Shown here: positions 1 through 11,425 of the stretch, in pieces
Layout: the number at the start of each line of letters is the position of its first letter
Position numbering within the stretch: the first letter of the stretch is position 1
Origin: Hetaerina americana
Taxonomy: Eukaryota; Arthropoda; Insecta; Odonata; Calopterygidae
Direction of reading: 5' to 3'
Length of the DNA: 64,000 nucleotides
NCBI GenBank assembly: GCA_022747635.1
Contig: JAKTNV010000018.1
Coordinates: 780,001-844,000 of the forward strand
Made by a program: the position numbers and the translations under genes
The notes under the pieces: model-generated
What the model was told of the DNA's origin: nothing
The model's database searches: none
What the model saw: the letters and a program-made list of their open reading frames with translations, nothing else

Positions 1-27
1 GGAAGAACTTTGAGGAAATGCAGAAAT

Positions 28-305
28 AAAAAACCATAAACACAGTAATCAACCCGAAGGTCAGTTTAGTAGGTGATGGTAGAGTTCACCCAGTACTAAG
101 CCCGACTGCATGTGAAATTCACACATCAGGGTAGGGGAGCCAGTTCCTTTCCCTGTGCCGGTTATGGTTTCCCAGAAAGATCTGGTAACTGAAAATTCAT
201 ATAGCTTGGGTGGATTTGCAAGTGCCCAAAGAAGCTTGCCCGGGAATAGAACCCGGGTCCTCCGGTCAGTAGGCCAACGCTCTGCCCTGGACTACCGCGT
301 CCCAA
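28..305 (-). mobile_element. SINE family A, copy 1 (tRNA-headed, full length)
   Basis: Read on the minus strand, this copy begins near 305 with a tRNA-like head. A box A-like stretch (GGTAGTCCAGGGCAGAGCG) is followed by a box B-like GGGTTCTATTCCC around 250-262. The body carries CCATAGCTTGGG-type and TGAATTTCAC-type motifs, and the copy ends at the left in a tail reading GGTTGATTACTGTGTTTATGG. The same head, body and tail recur near 19.2, 24.8 and 44.7 kb, which defines a repeat family. Such elements are transcribed by RNA polymerase III and mobilised by LINE reverse transcriptase. The family is not matched to any named SINE here. Confidence 0.72.
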
Positions 306-337
306 CATAGCCATAACTGAAATAAATCTATTTTTCC

Positions 338-371
338 GAAATTTTTACCGATGCTTTTCATACAAGCCATG
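338..371. repeat. Solo mariner-type terminal inverted repeat remnant
   Basis: The stretch ACCGATGCTTTTCATACAAG followed by CCATG closely matches the ends of the mariner elements at 2713-2739 and 58060-59221. No transposase sequence lies beside it. It is probably an eroded or solo end of that family. Confidence 0.45.
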
Positions 372-2249
372 CGTCATCTACGAATAAATAGTGATGCGTG
401 TCAAATTTGAAATAAGTGTCTGAAAAAATATCTACCAAGGGTACTAATTTTCATACATATAGTATGAAAATACTGATATTAAGGCCTTTTGTTATAAATT
501 ACAGTATCTTTACGTGTGAAAGTTAAAATTATAACTCAGACTGAATTTCGGGAAAGAATTGGGAAATCTTGTCGGAGACAGTATTTACTGTAATGCATAA
601 TAATTGCCGTAATATATGTAAATTTGTTCTCGACCGCATAATCCTTCCATCAACGGTTATTAAAATGAATGATCGAGTTAGGAGAACCATGCGTTTTGTA
701 GATAGGTACCTCGGAGTGGCGATGAAAACGGAGAAATGATGTTTTAGACACAATGCACGCCGTAGCAATCACGAAGAACACAGGGTGCGGCGACATAACT
801 TCCTTTTTTAAAGGGTTTCTCCCTTTTGGAAAAAGGACGTTATTTTTCCGCACCCCACATATAAAAAAGCAGACCCTTCACGCACTGCCGCTATCATCAG
901 CTGACTTTCAAGAGCCATTTGTGCCATGTAGTATTACGGCGATAGTGGTGATGAATTGTATAATTTATTTCTGCGTGCATTTCACTTGGCGTATTGCTCT
1001 TTTTGCAACTCGACCCCCCCTCCTCGTTAAGTCGCAAGTGTCACGTGAGCACCGGTCCCTCGTGTGTGCCACCAACCAACTTCATTGATTTGCGAAGGGG
1101 AATAATTTCATAAAATATTAATACCCACATTTTTTTGGGGAAATGTATGCATTAAATAAAATGCATGCATACGTCGCATCCAACTTTCCAATGTAGGACG
1201 GCCGTGTCAACAGTGAAACACCAAATATGGCTACTCCACCTTTTGCAAACTTTTTCCTTTTTCTGTCCCATTGTTTTTTTAAAATTTCGTATGCCATTTT
1301 TTTGTGTTTGTTTTCTGTTTTTTCCGTTCACTTTTCTTTTTTTCGGTGTTTCGGTCACGGAACTGCATGGAACTTGGAAGATGGTGGGACGGGGGTCCGG
1401 GGGGGGGGGGCGTACCCACCCGGGACGGTGAGGTAGAGGGAGGGGAGGCAGTGGGTAGGGGGGGGGTCGAGTGGGGCGGGGAGGCATGCTGTGCGGTGGA
1501 GCGGCGGGGGCAGAAGCGAGAGAGGGAGTGGTTGACTGAATACTCTTTGTGGCTCGCGGGATTTGGTGGTTTACCACTGAAAGGATTTTTTTTAAAAAGA
1601 GGGGTGGATTGATGCTTTTCAGTGGTTTTCCCTCGCTTCGCGTCGTTTTGCTCTACACTCCGCTCCCTGAAATTCGTCAATGCTCCCCAAACAGTCGGCT
1701 CTCTATGAGTCCGATAAAACAAAAACCAATCTATATCAGCGGCGCTTGTGTGTCAAATAAATGAAAACAAATTCACCATCTCAATTGCTATTGGAAATAC
1801 TCTGTCTAAACATTAGACCGACTAAATACAAAGTAAATGACTCAATTGTACTTATTTGACTGCATTTTTAAGGCGTATTTCAATGGTTATCGGGGAGGGG
1901 CCATTTTTTAAATCCCACGCGATTAATATTTTGCTTACAGTATATTCGATGGCCCAATTTACAGTAAAAAATTAGTTATAGGAATAATGTTAGCTATTTC
2001 CATGAAAATGAACACTAGGTGCATAATCTTATCACGCCGTTCCTTCACGGGTAGGAAGAGTCAGAATAGTTGCTTTCCAGACTATTTCAGAAGTTTTTCA
2101 TTCTTTATTAAATTTCGCCTTACTTTGCATTTGCTGTCTCCTTTATCATACATGACTTGTAGAAAAGGTATCGGGACAATTTTCTGGAAAATAATTTATT
2201 TCAGGAATTGCTAAAACGCCTCAAAATTCTTCAAAGTATTTCTTTCCTT
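372..2249. other. No gene seen; G-rich patch at about 1381-1530
   Basis: Mostly AT-rich sequence with short unrelated reading frames that have no recognisable domains. Around 1381-1530 the plus strand becomes very G-rich, with runs of up to about ten G. The apparent proline- or glycine-rich frames there are compositional artefacts. Confidence 0.5.
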
Positions 2250-2739
2250 GATAGCGTTGACACACACTTTTGCCCTTACGGCTTCTCCACGACTCAAAGG
2301 CTCCCTGGTAGGCGGAAGGTCCTTTAAGGGTACGCGGGCAAGTTTCTTTGACGGCACTTAGGGTCCCATTGTGGTGGTGTCCTTTAAGGGAGGGAGGAAT
2401 TCACTTCTATAGGGAATAGGAATAAGAGTCTGCCATGTCGTGTGGACACTAAGGGGGTTGGGGAATCGTCGAGATACCATGACAGAAGGTCTTCGCAAGC
2501 AGAGAGACACTCGACTGGGCTCGCTCTTCCATAAGACCTTCGGGAGGACGAGTTTAGCGCAGTTTATCTTTCGCATTGCCAAATTTTCAGTGATTTAAAT
2601 GATGTATGCACTGTCATCAAATCAATGCCAATACGATCTGCGATGATGCGACTACACTTTACAACTGACACGGTCTGAATTCTGCACTTCACACACACGT
2701 CAGGAAAAAATATTACCGATGCTTGTTACACAAACCTTG
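2250..2739 (-). mobile_element. Mariner-family half element (5' half, decayed)
   Basis: This stretch aligns along its whole length, with many substitutions and small indels, to 58740-59221, the right half of a full-length mariner-like element. Shared blocks include ACTTTTGCCCTT near the left edge, GGGGTTGGGGAATCGT in the middle, and TTTCGCATTGCCAAATTTTC near the right. It ends in a terminal inverted repeat whose outermost bases (CAAGGTTTGTGTAACAAGCA on the minus strand) abut a TA at 2740-2741. The other half is missing. The residual frame at 2358-2582 is a shadow of the dead transposase. It is non-functional. Confidence 0.62.
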
Positions 2740-2741
2740 TA

Positions 2742-4724
2742 TTCATACATCGCTACGTACGTGCTCTTCTGTTTTTTAGACTCCTGTATTCTTTCTGAAT
2801 AAATTCAATTCAATGTTCAATTCGTATTTTTTCCTCAAAGGTCCTCTCGGAGGAACAATTGTTATTATTTTATCTGTGAACGTTTGGGGAGTGGTTATTC
2901 AATGCAATTTTTCAGTGATAGATCAGTCATGGCGGTATTAAAATTCCAATTTTCATTTTGTTCAGTATTTAACACGCCTACACCTGCTTCGGGTAATGAC
3001 CAGACAAGTATTACTTCGTGACCTCTCGCTTTAGAGACCGTGACCTACTTCCCCATATGCATTTTTCCTCTCCCCGTACTCGCTATTCGAAGCGTGTCCG
3101 TAATGCGGACATATAGTACCTGCTTAAACGCCGGTGTCTGCTCCAACACTCCCTCTTAAGTGTTTTTCTATTGAAGATTGCACTTATCGAAGATGATTAC
3201 ACAATACTTAGATCAAAGGCACTGCTCTTCAGTTGACATAATGGAATTTCCCTGTCCCTCATTCCCCTCCTTTGACAATTTAAGAATGATAATGAAGAAG
3301 CAACGAAGCATAATTGGCTGGAAGTACCGTCTTCATATTATAAACCTTTGAGAAACTGTCAGAAAATATCCGGTTGCTTCAGTTTATCCAGTCTAACGCT
3401 GACTTCATTCTATTCACAATATCAATTCTGATTATTTTTCCCATTAGTAAAACTATAATGCCATTTTACGAATGCTCATCCCCAATATCTCATGGCTACT
3501 AAAATTCAAATGATATTTTTATCAAAAATCCTCGTATGTTTTCGTAGAAAGTAATGTCCAAGTCTTGTATCAAAGGAATCGGGAATGGTTACGAATGCAA
3601 AAACATGTGTGGCTGCACTTAATGTTTACATATATTTTTGTAACTTCTCAAGCCCTTTATCGTGCAATGCCGATTCGTATCTTTCGTTTCGTCATCCTGA
3701 TTCATTTAGTTCTTGAAACCTCTTCCAATTAAGTTTGCTGTTGACGTAACGTTTTAGAATTCGTGCATGTTTTTCTACAAATCATGAACAAGGAATGGGA
3801 TTAGCTTATTACGACACTAGTAATGATTGAATGCGACGGCGAATGTTAAATTGATTCTTAGTCTTTTTAGGAATCACCTTTATTGATTATCACCTATAGA
3901 GCATTTTGTCTTTTTCAACTGATACACTTGTTTTTTTTCCCGGGGCATAAATTCTCAAAACTCTCTGTTAAAGAAAGTGTAACAATGTAATACTTAACTC
4001 TGTACTTACCGGATATTTGTAGTCTAACATATCGCTTCAACTTTCCCGGCTTCGACTTACCTTATTCGACTAGGTGTGTAAGAACAACCAATTTCTTTTT
4101 GTGAGAATATTAACTGAGGCACTTCATATTTTTCAATTAAATTTACTTCAAACTCTGAACAGTTTTTGGGGACCCTCAAATGAAATTTCATTCAATCTGT
4201 ACACTGCAATTTATGGCTATAATAGTTACAGGTAGTGTGAAGTCACCAGCTATTGCTGTGAAATATGTTATGCAAATAATAATTATACTTTTTATGAACA
4301 CACTTTTTGAAAACATTTTTGGAGCCATTGTTAGACCACACGTGTTTGCGGCAAAGTCGTCATCTTCCCAGACTCCGAGAGTCACTTCCAGCAGGAGACC
4401 GGGCTCCCTCCGTGAAAGACCCCATTGGCTGGTATGCAAGTGATGCCCTCGGCTGAGGTCACACCGGTGTGCCCCTGAGGTCCTTTCATTTAACTCCTCG
4501 CAATCAATTTATTCAGCTGGTCGGAATAATGGCCCATGTACTAGGGGCAGTCAAATGAAAACCGAACACTCGCCATAACACACAGTCCATTAGAAGCTAA
4601 AAGTTATTAGAAGTTAAAAGCTAGCTAGAAGCTAGCTTTTAACGTATCGATGCTGCCATTGCTGTGATAGGAGAATTGCACAGTGATTACTAACGGGTGC
4701 ACGCAGCTGTTGGGTTCGACATCA
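2742..4724. other. No gene or repeat recognised
   Basis: AT-rich single-copy-looking sequence. A short AAGCTAG direct repeat occurs around 4596-4640. No coding domain, tRNA or long repeat was seen. Confidence 0.4.
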
Positions 4725-4830
4725 ACATAAATGCCCCGAAATCTACCAATAGGTGTGTGGCAGTGGGTGCAGGCAGTACGTGGGAAGGGTAAGAGATAAG
4801 GGAGAATATGGGAGAGGAAGGGGAAAGGGA
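4725..4830 (-). repeat. CR1 3'-end remnant
   Basis: On the minus strand this reads through a degenerate version of the C-rich 3' untranslated region, with GCCACACACCT and truncated flanks. That region ends the CR1 copies at 7017-7077 and 50633 onward. No RT sequence is attached. It is an old, severely 5'-truncated insertion. Confidence 0.4.
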
Positions 4831-4984
4831 ATAATATACTGTAAAAAACTGTAAAATAACATGTAAACTCAGATAGAGCAGTTAAAACTGGACAGATGAA
4901 ACTTTTGTTTAAAAGCAAATGTAATTCAAAATATGCAAATGAAAATGAAAATCCTTTTGTATACAATTAGTGGTATCTGTCAAG

Positions 4985-5790
4985 AGAGTAACATTCCTCA
5001 ATGTAATTAATTACCCCCTTCAGCCGCAATGACCGCCTTAGATATTGTCCTCCTGAAGCGATCGCACGCACTCTTTAAAACAGAGCTGTCAATAATATAT
5101 TAGCGAATGCTGCTACGATATCGGTGCGTAGAGATGCGACATTAGGGTGCCTCGTCTTATTGGTATTTCCTTTCGACTGCACTCCAAACATACATAATAG
5201 TCGAGGGGGTTCAAGTCCAGGCTATTCGGGGGCTAGAACTCCTTTGACCAGAGCATGTCAATGTTATCTGAGAGACAGTTTTGGACTAAATGACTCGTAT
5301 GAGCTGGTGCATCATCCTCCTGTTGAAAGACATAGTGTCTCCCCGAGGCAACAAGTTACCATCCATGGTGTCACGACATTATTCAACATTTGCTAATTCG
5401 CTAGCATTTGCAAAATTCCTCAGAAATCAGTACCTGAGCGTTTTCTCGAATGAGATTTCCTCGCCGGGTTAGCAAGAGCTTCCCCACACTTCTCCTAAGC
5501 ATCTCCTTAGCCACAAAATCGTACAATACAGTTAATCTGGGGTACCACAAGAAGAATCGAACTATTTCGAAATATAACGCCCAGCGCGATAGCACTTTCG
5601 ATATTAGCGGCTCCTCGATTGTAAACTCCGCACTTGTACGTATACATATCGGCCATTTTGAGGTTTTGACTATTTACTAGATGCCTATAACTTTCAAGAA
5701 CGCCAGTCGCGACCTCCAGTGGAACTACGACATGGCGGGAAGTTCACATTGAAATTTGTCCGGATTTAAGCACCGCACCCCGTATATGCT
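4985..5790 (-). mobile_element. Tc1/mariner-superfamily transposon relic
   Basis: Conceptual translation of the minus strand, across several frameshifts and stops, gives an ordered set of transposase fragments. Near 5440-5700 there is an N-terminal segment whose nucleotides match 10490-10690. Near 5180-5320 comes a piece with the QQ..APAHTSHLVQN catalytic block, then PPNSLDLNPLDYYVW containing the last acidic motif. The C-terminal stretch DSSVLKSACDRFRR lies toward 5050. The right end, read on the minus strand, has GGTGCGGTGCTTAAATCCGG, resembling the terminal repeat of the element at 10361. Several inactivating lesions are present, so it is a dead autonomous copy. Confidence 0.7.
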
Positions 5791-5809
5791 GGATGACTCA
5801 TTTCAAAAC

Positions 5810-6015
5810 AACAGTTAATTCGCCTGGCAAGCTATTTATTTGTTACACGCAAAAAGGGAATAAAAATTAACCCAAACGGCTCATGCGATAGGCTTCCACC
5901 ATAAGAAGACATGTTATGCAGAACTGGAATGTAAGAAGGGGAAATTCTAATACCACATGGACATGCAAATCACTGCCCCAAACGACGCAGGTATGGAATG
6001 TAGCACACCGATGTG
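5810..6015 (+). repeat. Dispersed repeat R1, copy 1 (unknown family)
   Basis: About 200 bp here align with 24375-24615. Shared blocks include GGAATAAAAATTAACCC / GGAAATAAAAATGAACCC, GACATGTTATG / GACAGGTCATG, AAGGGGAAATTCTAATACCA / AGGGGGTAATTCTACTTTCA, and CATGCAAATCA. The similarity stops at about 6010, where CR1 reverse transcriptase sequence begins. No protein or tRNA promoter was recognised in it. Confidence 0.6.
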
Positions 6016-7077
6016 TACCACAGGGAAGAGTCATAGGCCCCCTCTTGTTTCTTATTTACGTAAATGACCTCAGCGCCGTGGGTAATAGCAGGCTCCGTCT
6101 TTTTACTGACGATGCGGTGATTTATGGGGACATTCGAAGTCGCGATGACAGAGTCACGTTAGCTAACGACCTAAATGCAATCCAGACTTGGTGCGATACA
6201 TGGCAATTGGAATTAAATTTGAAAAAATGCGTAGTAATACATTTTTGGGAAAAGGGTAACACCCCCCCCCATTTAGTTACAAAGTGAAACAAACAGAAAT
6301 CGCGAGGGTAGATTCCTTTAAATACTTGGGTGTAACAATTACTCACGATCTGTCCTGGGGAAAGCACATACGGGAAATATGCGGTCGTGCTAATAAAAAA
6401 TTGGGATTTGTAAAAAGAGTGCTGGGTAAATGTGACGAAAATGTGAAAAACGATGTTTTCTTGCCCTATTCAGGCCCCACCTAGAGTATGCTGCCAGTAT
6501 ATGGGATCCTCAAGAGATAAATGTAATTTCGGAATTGGATCGAGTTCAGCGGAGGGGGGCTAGATTTGTCAAAAATTATGACCAACGCAGTAGCGTAACT
6601 ACTTCGCTAGAAAATTTAGGCTGTGATTCCCTTACACAGCGGCGTTTACAATATAGATTAAACTTATTAAAAACATTTAAAAATGGGTCCTTTTCCGATG
6701 ACATCAAGAGCATAACACGAACCCCAACGTATTACGGGCGGAGGGAGCACGAATATAAGATTAGAGAGATTGACTGCAAGACAGACAGATTTAAATGGTC
6801 ATTTTTTCCGAGAAAAATAAGAGACCAGAATTCTTGTAATCGAAATCCCCCAGGAGCCGGCTTGACATAATAAGTATTAACCTACAAGGTAGCGACTGTG
6901 CAGGGTTATACGATTATATTTATATATTTTTTTGCAGGTTCCCCTTACCTTTCCCCATCCATTTGAAAAACCCTAACCCCCTCATCCCTTACCCTTTCCT
7001 CCTGGTGCTGCACCCCCTGCCACACACCTTTTTGGTGGCTTGCAGGGTATTGATGTAGATGTAGATGTAGATGTAGG
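6010..7077 (+). mobile_element. CR1-like LINE, 5'-truncated, copy 1
   Basis: Broken reading frames give the later reverse transcriptase motifs in order. VPQGRVIGPLLFLIYVNDLS is at about 6013-6072. The catalytic box is changed to FTDD (normally FADD or YADD) near 6100. The thumb region KYLGVTITHDLSWGKHI is at about 6320-6370, and the C-terminal LEYAASIWDPQE and VQRRGARFV blocks lie after 6480. At least two frameshifts split them. The 3' untranslated region ends in CCCCCTGCCACACACC-TTTTT-GGTGGCTTGCAGGG followed by a (GATGTA)n tail to 7077. The endonuclease and early RT are absent. It is a pseudogene of a retrotransposon. Confidence 0.85.
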
Positions 7078-8590
7078 CAGACAGCGGAGGTGCCCGTCCC
7101 CCCCCTCCCACAGGAAACAGGGTTATGTCCTTGTTGGTGTGCGGATTGGTTGTCGCAGAGGTTGTTCGGTTTCCATTTGACTGCCCCTCATATGTTATCT
7201 GTTCACGAAAAATACATTTCATCCCTCGGCCACTTATGCTAACAATATTTGACCAAAAAATGCTATCCTGTTTCGCATTATAATAATGATAGGGGGAGAG
7301 ATATTACTTAATTCTAGAAATAAGAAAATCTTCATGCCACAGTTGACAGGCAAATATTTTGCCTGAGAAAATGCCGTGGGAGGAGCGAGGGAGGGAGAGG
7401 AGGGCAGGGCGTTGGGAGAGGAGACGTGGGGGAGGGGTAATGCGCCCGGCGATCGTCAGCCGACTAGCCCTGCCCCGCCCACACCCCCTCCCCCCTTGCC
7501 CCCTTCCTTGCCCCCCTAATTATTATCCCTCCCTCTCCGGCTTATCAAATATTCACCCCCTTTCTCTCCTGGATGCATTTTCCCCCTCCGCTCCTAATTC
7601 CCTCTTCTCGTTCTCGCAATTTCCGAGATATTCTCTCGTTCACAACCGGCTCCGAGTTTTTCAGGTCGCCTAACTGGCGCCCCCTCTCTCCCCTTCCTCC
7701 CCCTTCCCTCACGCGCATCCAATTACTGGTGCATCCATTTGCAACACTTGGTGCGAATCTCTAACATTTAGAGTTTTTTTCCTTCAAATATCGCGAGCAC
7801 TTCTTCATCCGCTGGTAGGGCGTATCAAGCCAAAGTTTTAAGTTTTCAGTCACTTGGAAAGAGCAAACTTCGAAAGCGCTTGTCTTGTGTGTACGTTTAG
7901 CGTGTGAGGTCAGCTTTCATAGAGATCGCGGGAGGTGAGGATCGTCGTACCATATGATTGAGATGTAAAATTGGAAACACCCATCGAAAAAGAGTGAGTA
8001 AATTATCTCCGAAGCGCAAATCAGAACTTAAGTGAGAGCCTACGAGAGTATTCTACTTCCACTGAATATCAATTGACCGAAATTAAGATCTTTATGTGAA
8101 GAGCATGTCATAAAGAGACTTCCTGACACTCTCCGAGATGTTGACTAATCAACGAGACGCTAAATTGAACCAGAAGTTTGACAAATGGCTTCCACATGAA
8201 AAAATCATGTGTGAATTCACCAGTTGTATATTCTACAGTTTTTTGAAAAATTTCATCTTTTTTAATTTTTTCGGGACGATGCAATGAGAAACGTACCTTT
8301 TACAATAAAAGACCGAGCACGTGACAAAGACAGACAATTCACCGTAAGACACCGGTGATTCGGATTAAGAAGAGTCTTGGACTGCTACCAATCGACTCAG
8401 CTGAGGGTGAGAGAGAAAAAGCCATGGAATCAGCCGCAGTACTGCAATGTGGAAACCACCGCATCTCCCCATCAGATTCAGCCTTACATTTGAATAGGAC
8501 GTGATGGCATTCCTATTGGTGAAATGATGCGGAGATAAAATGAAAGTGCCCCAATATGATCTCCGTGTGGGGTCCACAGCGACGAGGACA
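7078..8590. other. No gene; C/G-skewed patch at 7370-7720
   Basis: A purine-rich stretch (7375-7440) passes abruptly into a long C-rich stretch (7470-7720). This produces arginine/glycine- and proline-rich pseudo-frames with no domain. The rest is AT-rich without recognisable features. Confidence 0.45.
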
Positions 8591-9010
8591 TTAGTGAAGG
8601 TGGGTAATTGCAGGCTCGGGATATGGAATGATAGATATTATAAGGTTTTTTGCGGGAAGTTGGAAAATTCTAAGATCTGCACCTACATAATGCCCCGCAA
8701 GCCATGATATATAGGGAAATATCCAGTCATGACGCTTGAGCATCATTAGCGAACGTCCTAAATGCGATTCGACATTGGTGCGAGACATGGGAGCTAGAAT
8801 TAAATTTGGATAAATGATAAATTTTTCAAGTAAAACAAAGTAAAAAGTTACAGATAACTAACATAATAGACTTACATATATTCGGTAGACTACGTGGGTG
8901 TTATGGTAACTAAGGGCACGTCCTGGGAAAAACATATTCCTGGAATTTGCGGAATGGCAAATAAAAAGTTAGGATCCATAGTCTGGACGCCGCATAAGGT
9001 AGAATTGAGT
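8590..9010 (+). mobile_element. CR1-like LINE relic, copy 2
   Basis: Conceptual translation gives fragments of the segment after the catalytic box: MIYREISSHDA, LANVLNAIRHWCETWELELN near 8745-8810, and SWEKHIPGICGMANKKLGS near 8925-8970. These match the CR1 copies at 6.1 and 51.4 kb. Multiple stops and frameshifts separate the pieces. Neither a 5' end nor a 3' tail was found. Confidence 0.7.
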
Positions 9011-9414
9011 AACCAATGACGAAATAGTTAGGAGTACACAAGTTACATTTCCCCACGACTCCATTCATGATTTACGACCCTACGCCGCGACCTAACGCGC
9101 GCCCTTATGTCGGGCGTCACCTAGGTTGGTCAAAGGCTGAGTCAAGGAATTCTGTAATTTTGAGTAAAGGTGCGGAAAATTGAATGGCAAGGAAAAGAGT
9201 GGAGCGTACGCTAAGTGGATTCGAAAAATACCCTCCCCAGAGGATAAACGCCGAGGGTTTGAGATGCGTGTTTGTGTGTACGTCTGCGGAGAAAGAAAAA
9301 TAAAACAGAGAGGCTAAGAATATTATGGAGAGCGTAGAGAGGAAACAGAGGATAGGCTAACTGCTCTAATATTTTGGATACGCTACTCGGTTTATCATGA
9401 CAGCGTGCTACAAA

Positions 9415-10235
9415 TATAGAGCTCCTCTACGCTGCAAGCGATCCAATTCGGCAATTAATCCAACTTCGTGAGGATCCCATTATATACTTGCAGCAGACGT
9501 ATTCTAAATTAGGCCTAACCAGCGACAGATAACATTTCTCTTTGATCTTTTCATCACATTTACCCCTTCAGATAAATCATAATTTTTTGTTAGTTTATCC
9601 ACATATTCCCTCTAGTATGTGTTTCACCCAGGATAGATCGTGAGTGAGGGTAACGCCTTTAACTATTTAATTCAGTCCACACATTCCTTTTCGATGTTCC
9701 CAATGCCGCAGGCTTTCGGGAGGGAATCGCTCTTTTTCCAAAAATGCATGACCACACCCTTTTTTAGTTTATTCCCAGTGTCGCGCCATTGTTGTACTAC
9801 ATCATTAAGGTCATCTGACAAACCTGCTTTGTCCTCAGGATCGCGGATATCACGGTAAATCACAGCATCGTGGGCAAATAAGTGTATCTTACTATTGACT
9901 ACGGATTTATTGTCGTTAACGTAAAGCGGGAATAAAAGAGGTCCGATGACACTTCCCTGGGGAACACCTGAAGTAACTTCTGGTGCATCTGAGCCAACTC
10001 CATCTATAACTCCTCTTTGTGCCCACCTTTCAAAACGTATTTAATCCAACCCCGGATATTTTTATCCATACCATATGCTTCTAGCTTTTCGAGTAGTTTA
10101 CAGTGATATACTTTGTCGAAGACTTACTTAGAATCTACAAAAATCGCGTCCCTTTGTACATTGCTCTCTCCCGAAATAAGGATAACATAGACAAAAAGCG
10201 CAAGCTGCGTCGCCTCAGCCATTGCTTTCCTCAGT
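9415..10235 (-). mobile_element. CR1-like LINE relic, copy 3
   Basis: Minus-strand translation gives, in order, SKxxFDKVYHCKLLEKLEAY near 10140-10080, GWIKYVLKG, a degraded VPQGSV..L block near 9960-9920, MIYRDIRDPED near 9860, WRDTGNKLKK, and finally LDRLQRRGA near 9440. Stops and small indels occur throughout. The order matches CR1 reverse transcriptase, and the fragment lacks both ends. It belongs to the same broad family as the copies at 6.0, 26.3 and 50.6 kb but is more diverged. Confidence 0.72.
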
Positions 10236-10360
10236 GTCCTAGGCGTCCTTGCCACTCCATTTAAATCGTTCTCGACGTTCTACCATTCCCGAGCGTTCTG
10301 CTTAAGTCCTACTGATACTACAACAGACCTTTTAGTTCAAAAATGAGAAAATCAATTATA

Positions 10361-10732
10361 CAGGGTACGGCGCTTAAATACGGACAATTTTCAATTTGAA
10401 TTTCCCACCATATCGTAGTTCCACTGGAGGTCACAATTGGCGATCTTGAAAGCAATAGGCATCTAGTAAACGTTCATAAACTCAAAATGGCCGAGATTTT
10501 AGGTACAAGTGCGGAGTACAATCGAAGGGCCGCTAATATTGAATATGTTTGCGCTGGGTATTATATTTCGAAATAGCTCGATTGTTCTCGTACCCCAGAT
10601 CAAATGTTTACCATGGCCAAGTATAATGCCTCGGAGAAATCTGAAGGATGGTTTCGCTAACCCGGCGAGGAAACCTTCAATCTTCTTATATGAAGAAACA
10701 CGGACTGGTCCGAATTCAAGCGCCGCACTCAA
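10361..10732 (+). mobile_element. Non-autonomous Tc1/mariner derivative (372 bp)
   Basis: Left end CAGGGTACGGCGCTTAAATA and right end (minus strand) TTGAGTGCGGCGCTTGAATT form imperfect terminal inverted repeats. They are flanked by TA at 10359-10360 and 10733-10734. The interior aligns with the 5' untranslated region and N-terminal transposase segment of the relic at 4985-5790 (for example GTAGTTCCACTGGAGGTC and CTAACCCGGCGAGGAAA). Everything coding for the catalytic domain is missing. It is therefore an internally deleted copy that could only have moved with transposase from elsewhere. Confidence 0.75.
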
Positions 10733-10738
10733 TACAAG

Positions 10739-11285
10739 GAGGTCCTTTGAGGCAATACCCCGGACGAGATCCGATTATTTTTTTCAATTTTTAATTTCAA
10801 AGTAAAATTGATGAATTTAAAGAGTGCAATTCATGAAATTTAGTGTGAGCTATGATTTTCATCGTATATGGGTCATCGATTTCCTGTTATCAGTTTAGTG
10901 GAGTCCATATTGGGCAACCGCACGTTGGATTTCAATTATGGTAATGTCTATTAAGTGGTCGGATGCCGAACGTGATTTACGTTCCCGGCGTCGAAACCAC
11001 TCTAGTTCAGCAACTAAGCTATCCATTATAATCTGTATCCCCCCACCACTGAATCATACATGTACGGATTATGGCGAAATGCAATGGGATCGCAGCCAGT
11101 CTCGATGTGCCACCGCCCTGGAAGAGTGTCTTCGCTTAAAAGAGCACCGCTCGGTTCAGGCCGTCGAGGCGAGGTATAGTAATGGCGAACATTGGAGCGA
11201 ATAGGAACACGTGAATTTATGTATCCAATCAAAATTGTGCAGAATAAAAAGAGAAATTTCAGACGTGATATGATAAAAATTATCA
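10739..11285. other. No gene recognised
   Basis: AT-rich sequence with a short GC-balanced stretch at 11060-11200. The frames there have no recognisable domain. Confidence 0.35.
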
Positions 11286-11286
11286 A

Positions 11287-11425
11287 TATCCCACAAAATA
11301 AAATTTATTGATGCAACCGGTTTCATTGTAACTACACCTGACAATGATGTAGTTACATTGAATCCAGTCGCATTGGTAAATGTTTTAGTTTACGGAAAAT
11401 TGTCAATTTTTAATTAAATAAAACT
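11287..11425. repeat. Inverted pair of Penelope-type ends with hammerhead-like cores
   Basis: Two arms, about 11290-11337 and 11346-11395, are imperfect inverted copies of each other. Each contains a GATGTAGTTAC-type stem followed by ATTGAAACC-like or ATTGAATCC sequence. The right arm and its flank to 11425 align with 47510-47572 on the other strand (GATGTAGTTACATTGAA, then GAAAATTG and CAATTTTT). CTGANGA, short stem and GAAAC in series is the core arrangement of hammerhead ribozymes reported in Penelope-like element ends. Both arms are decayed, so activity is doubtful. Confidence 0.5.
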
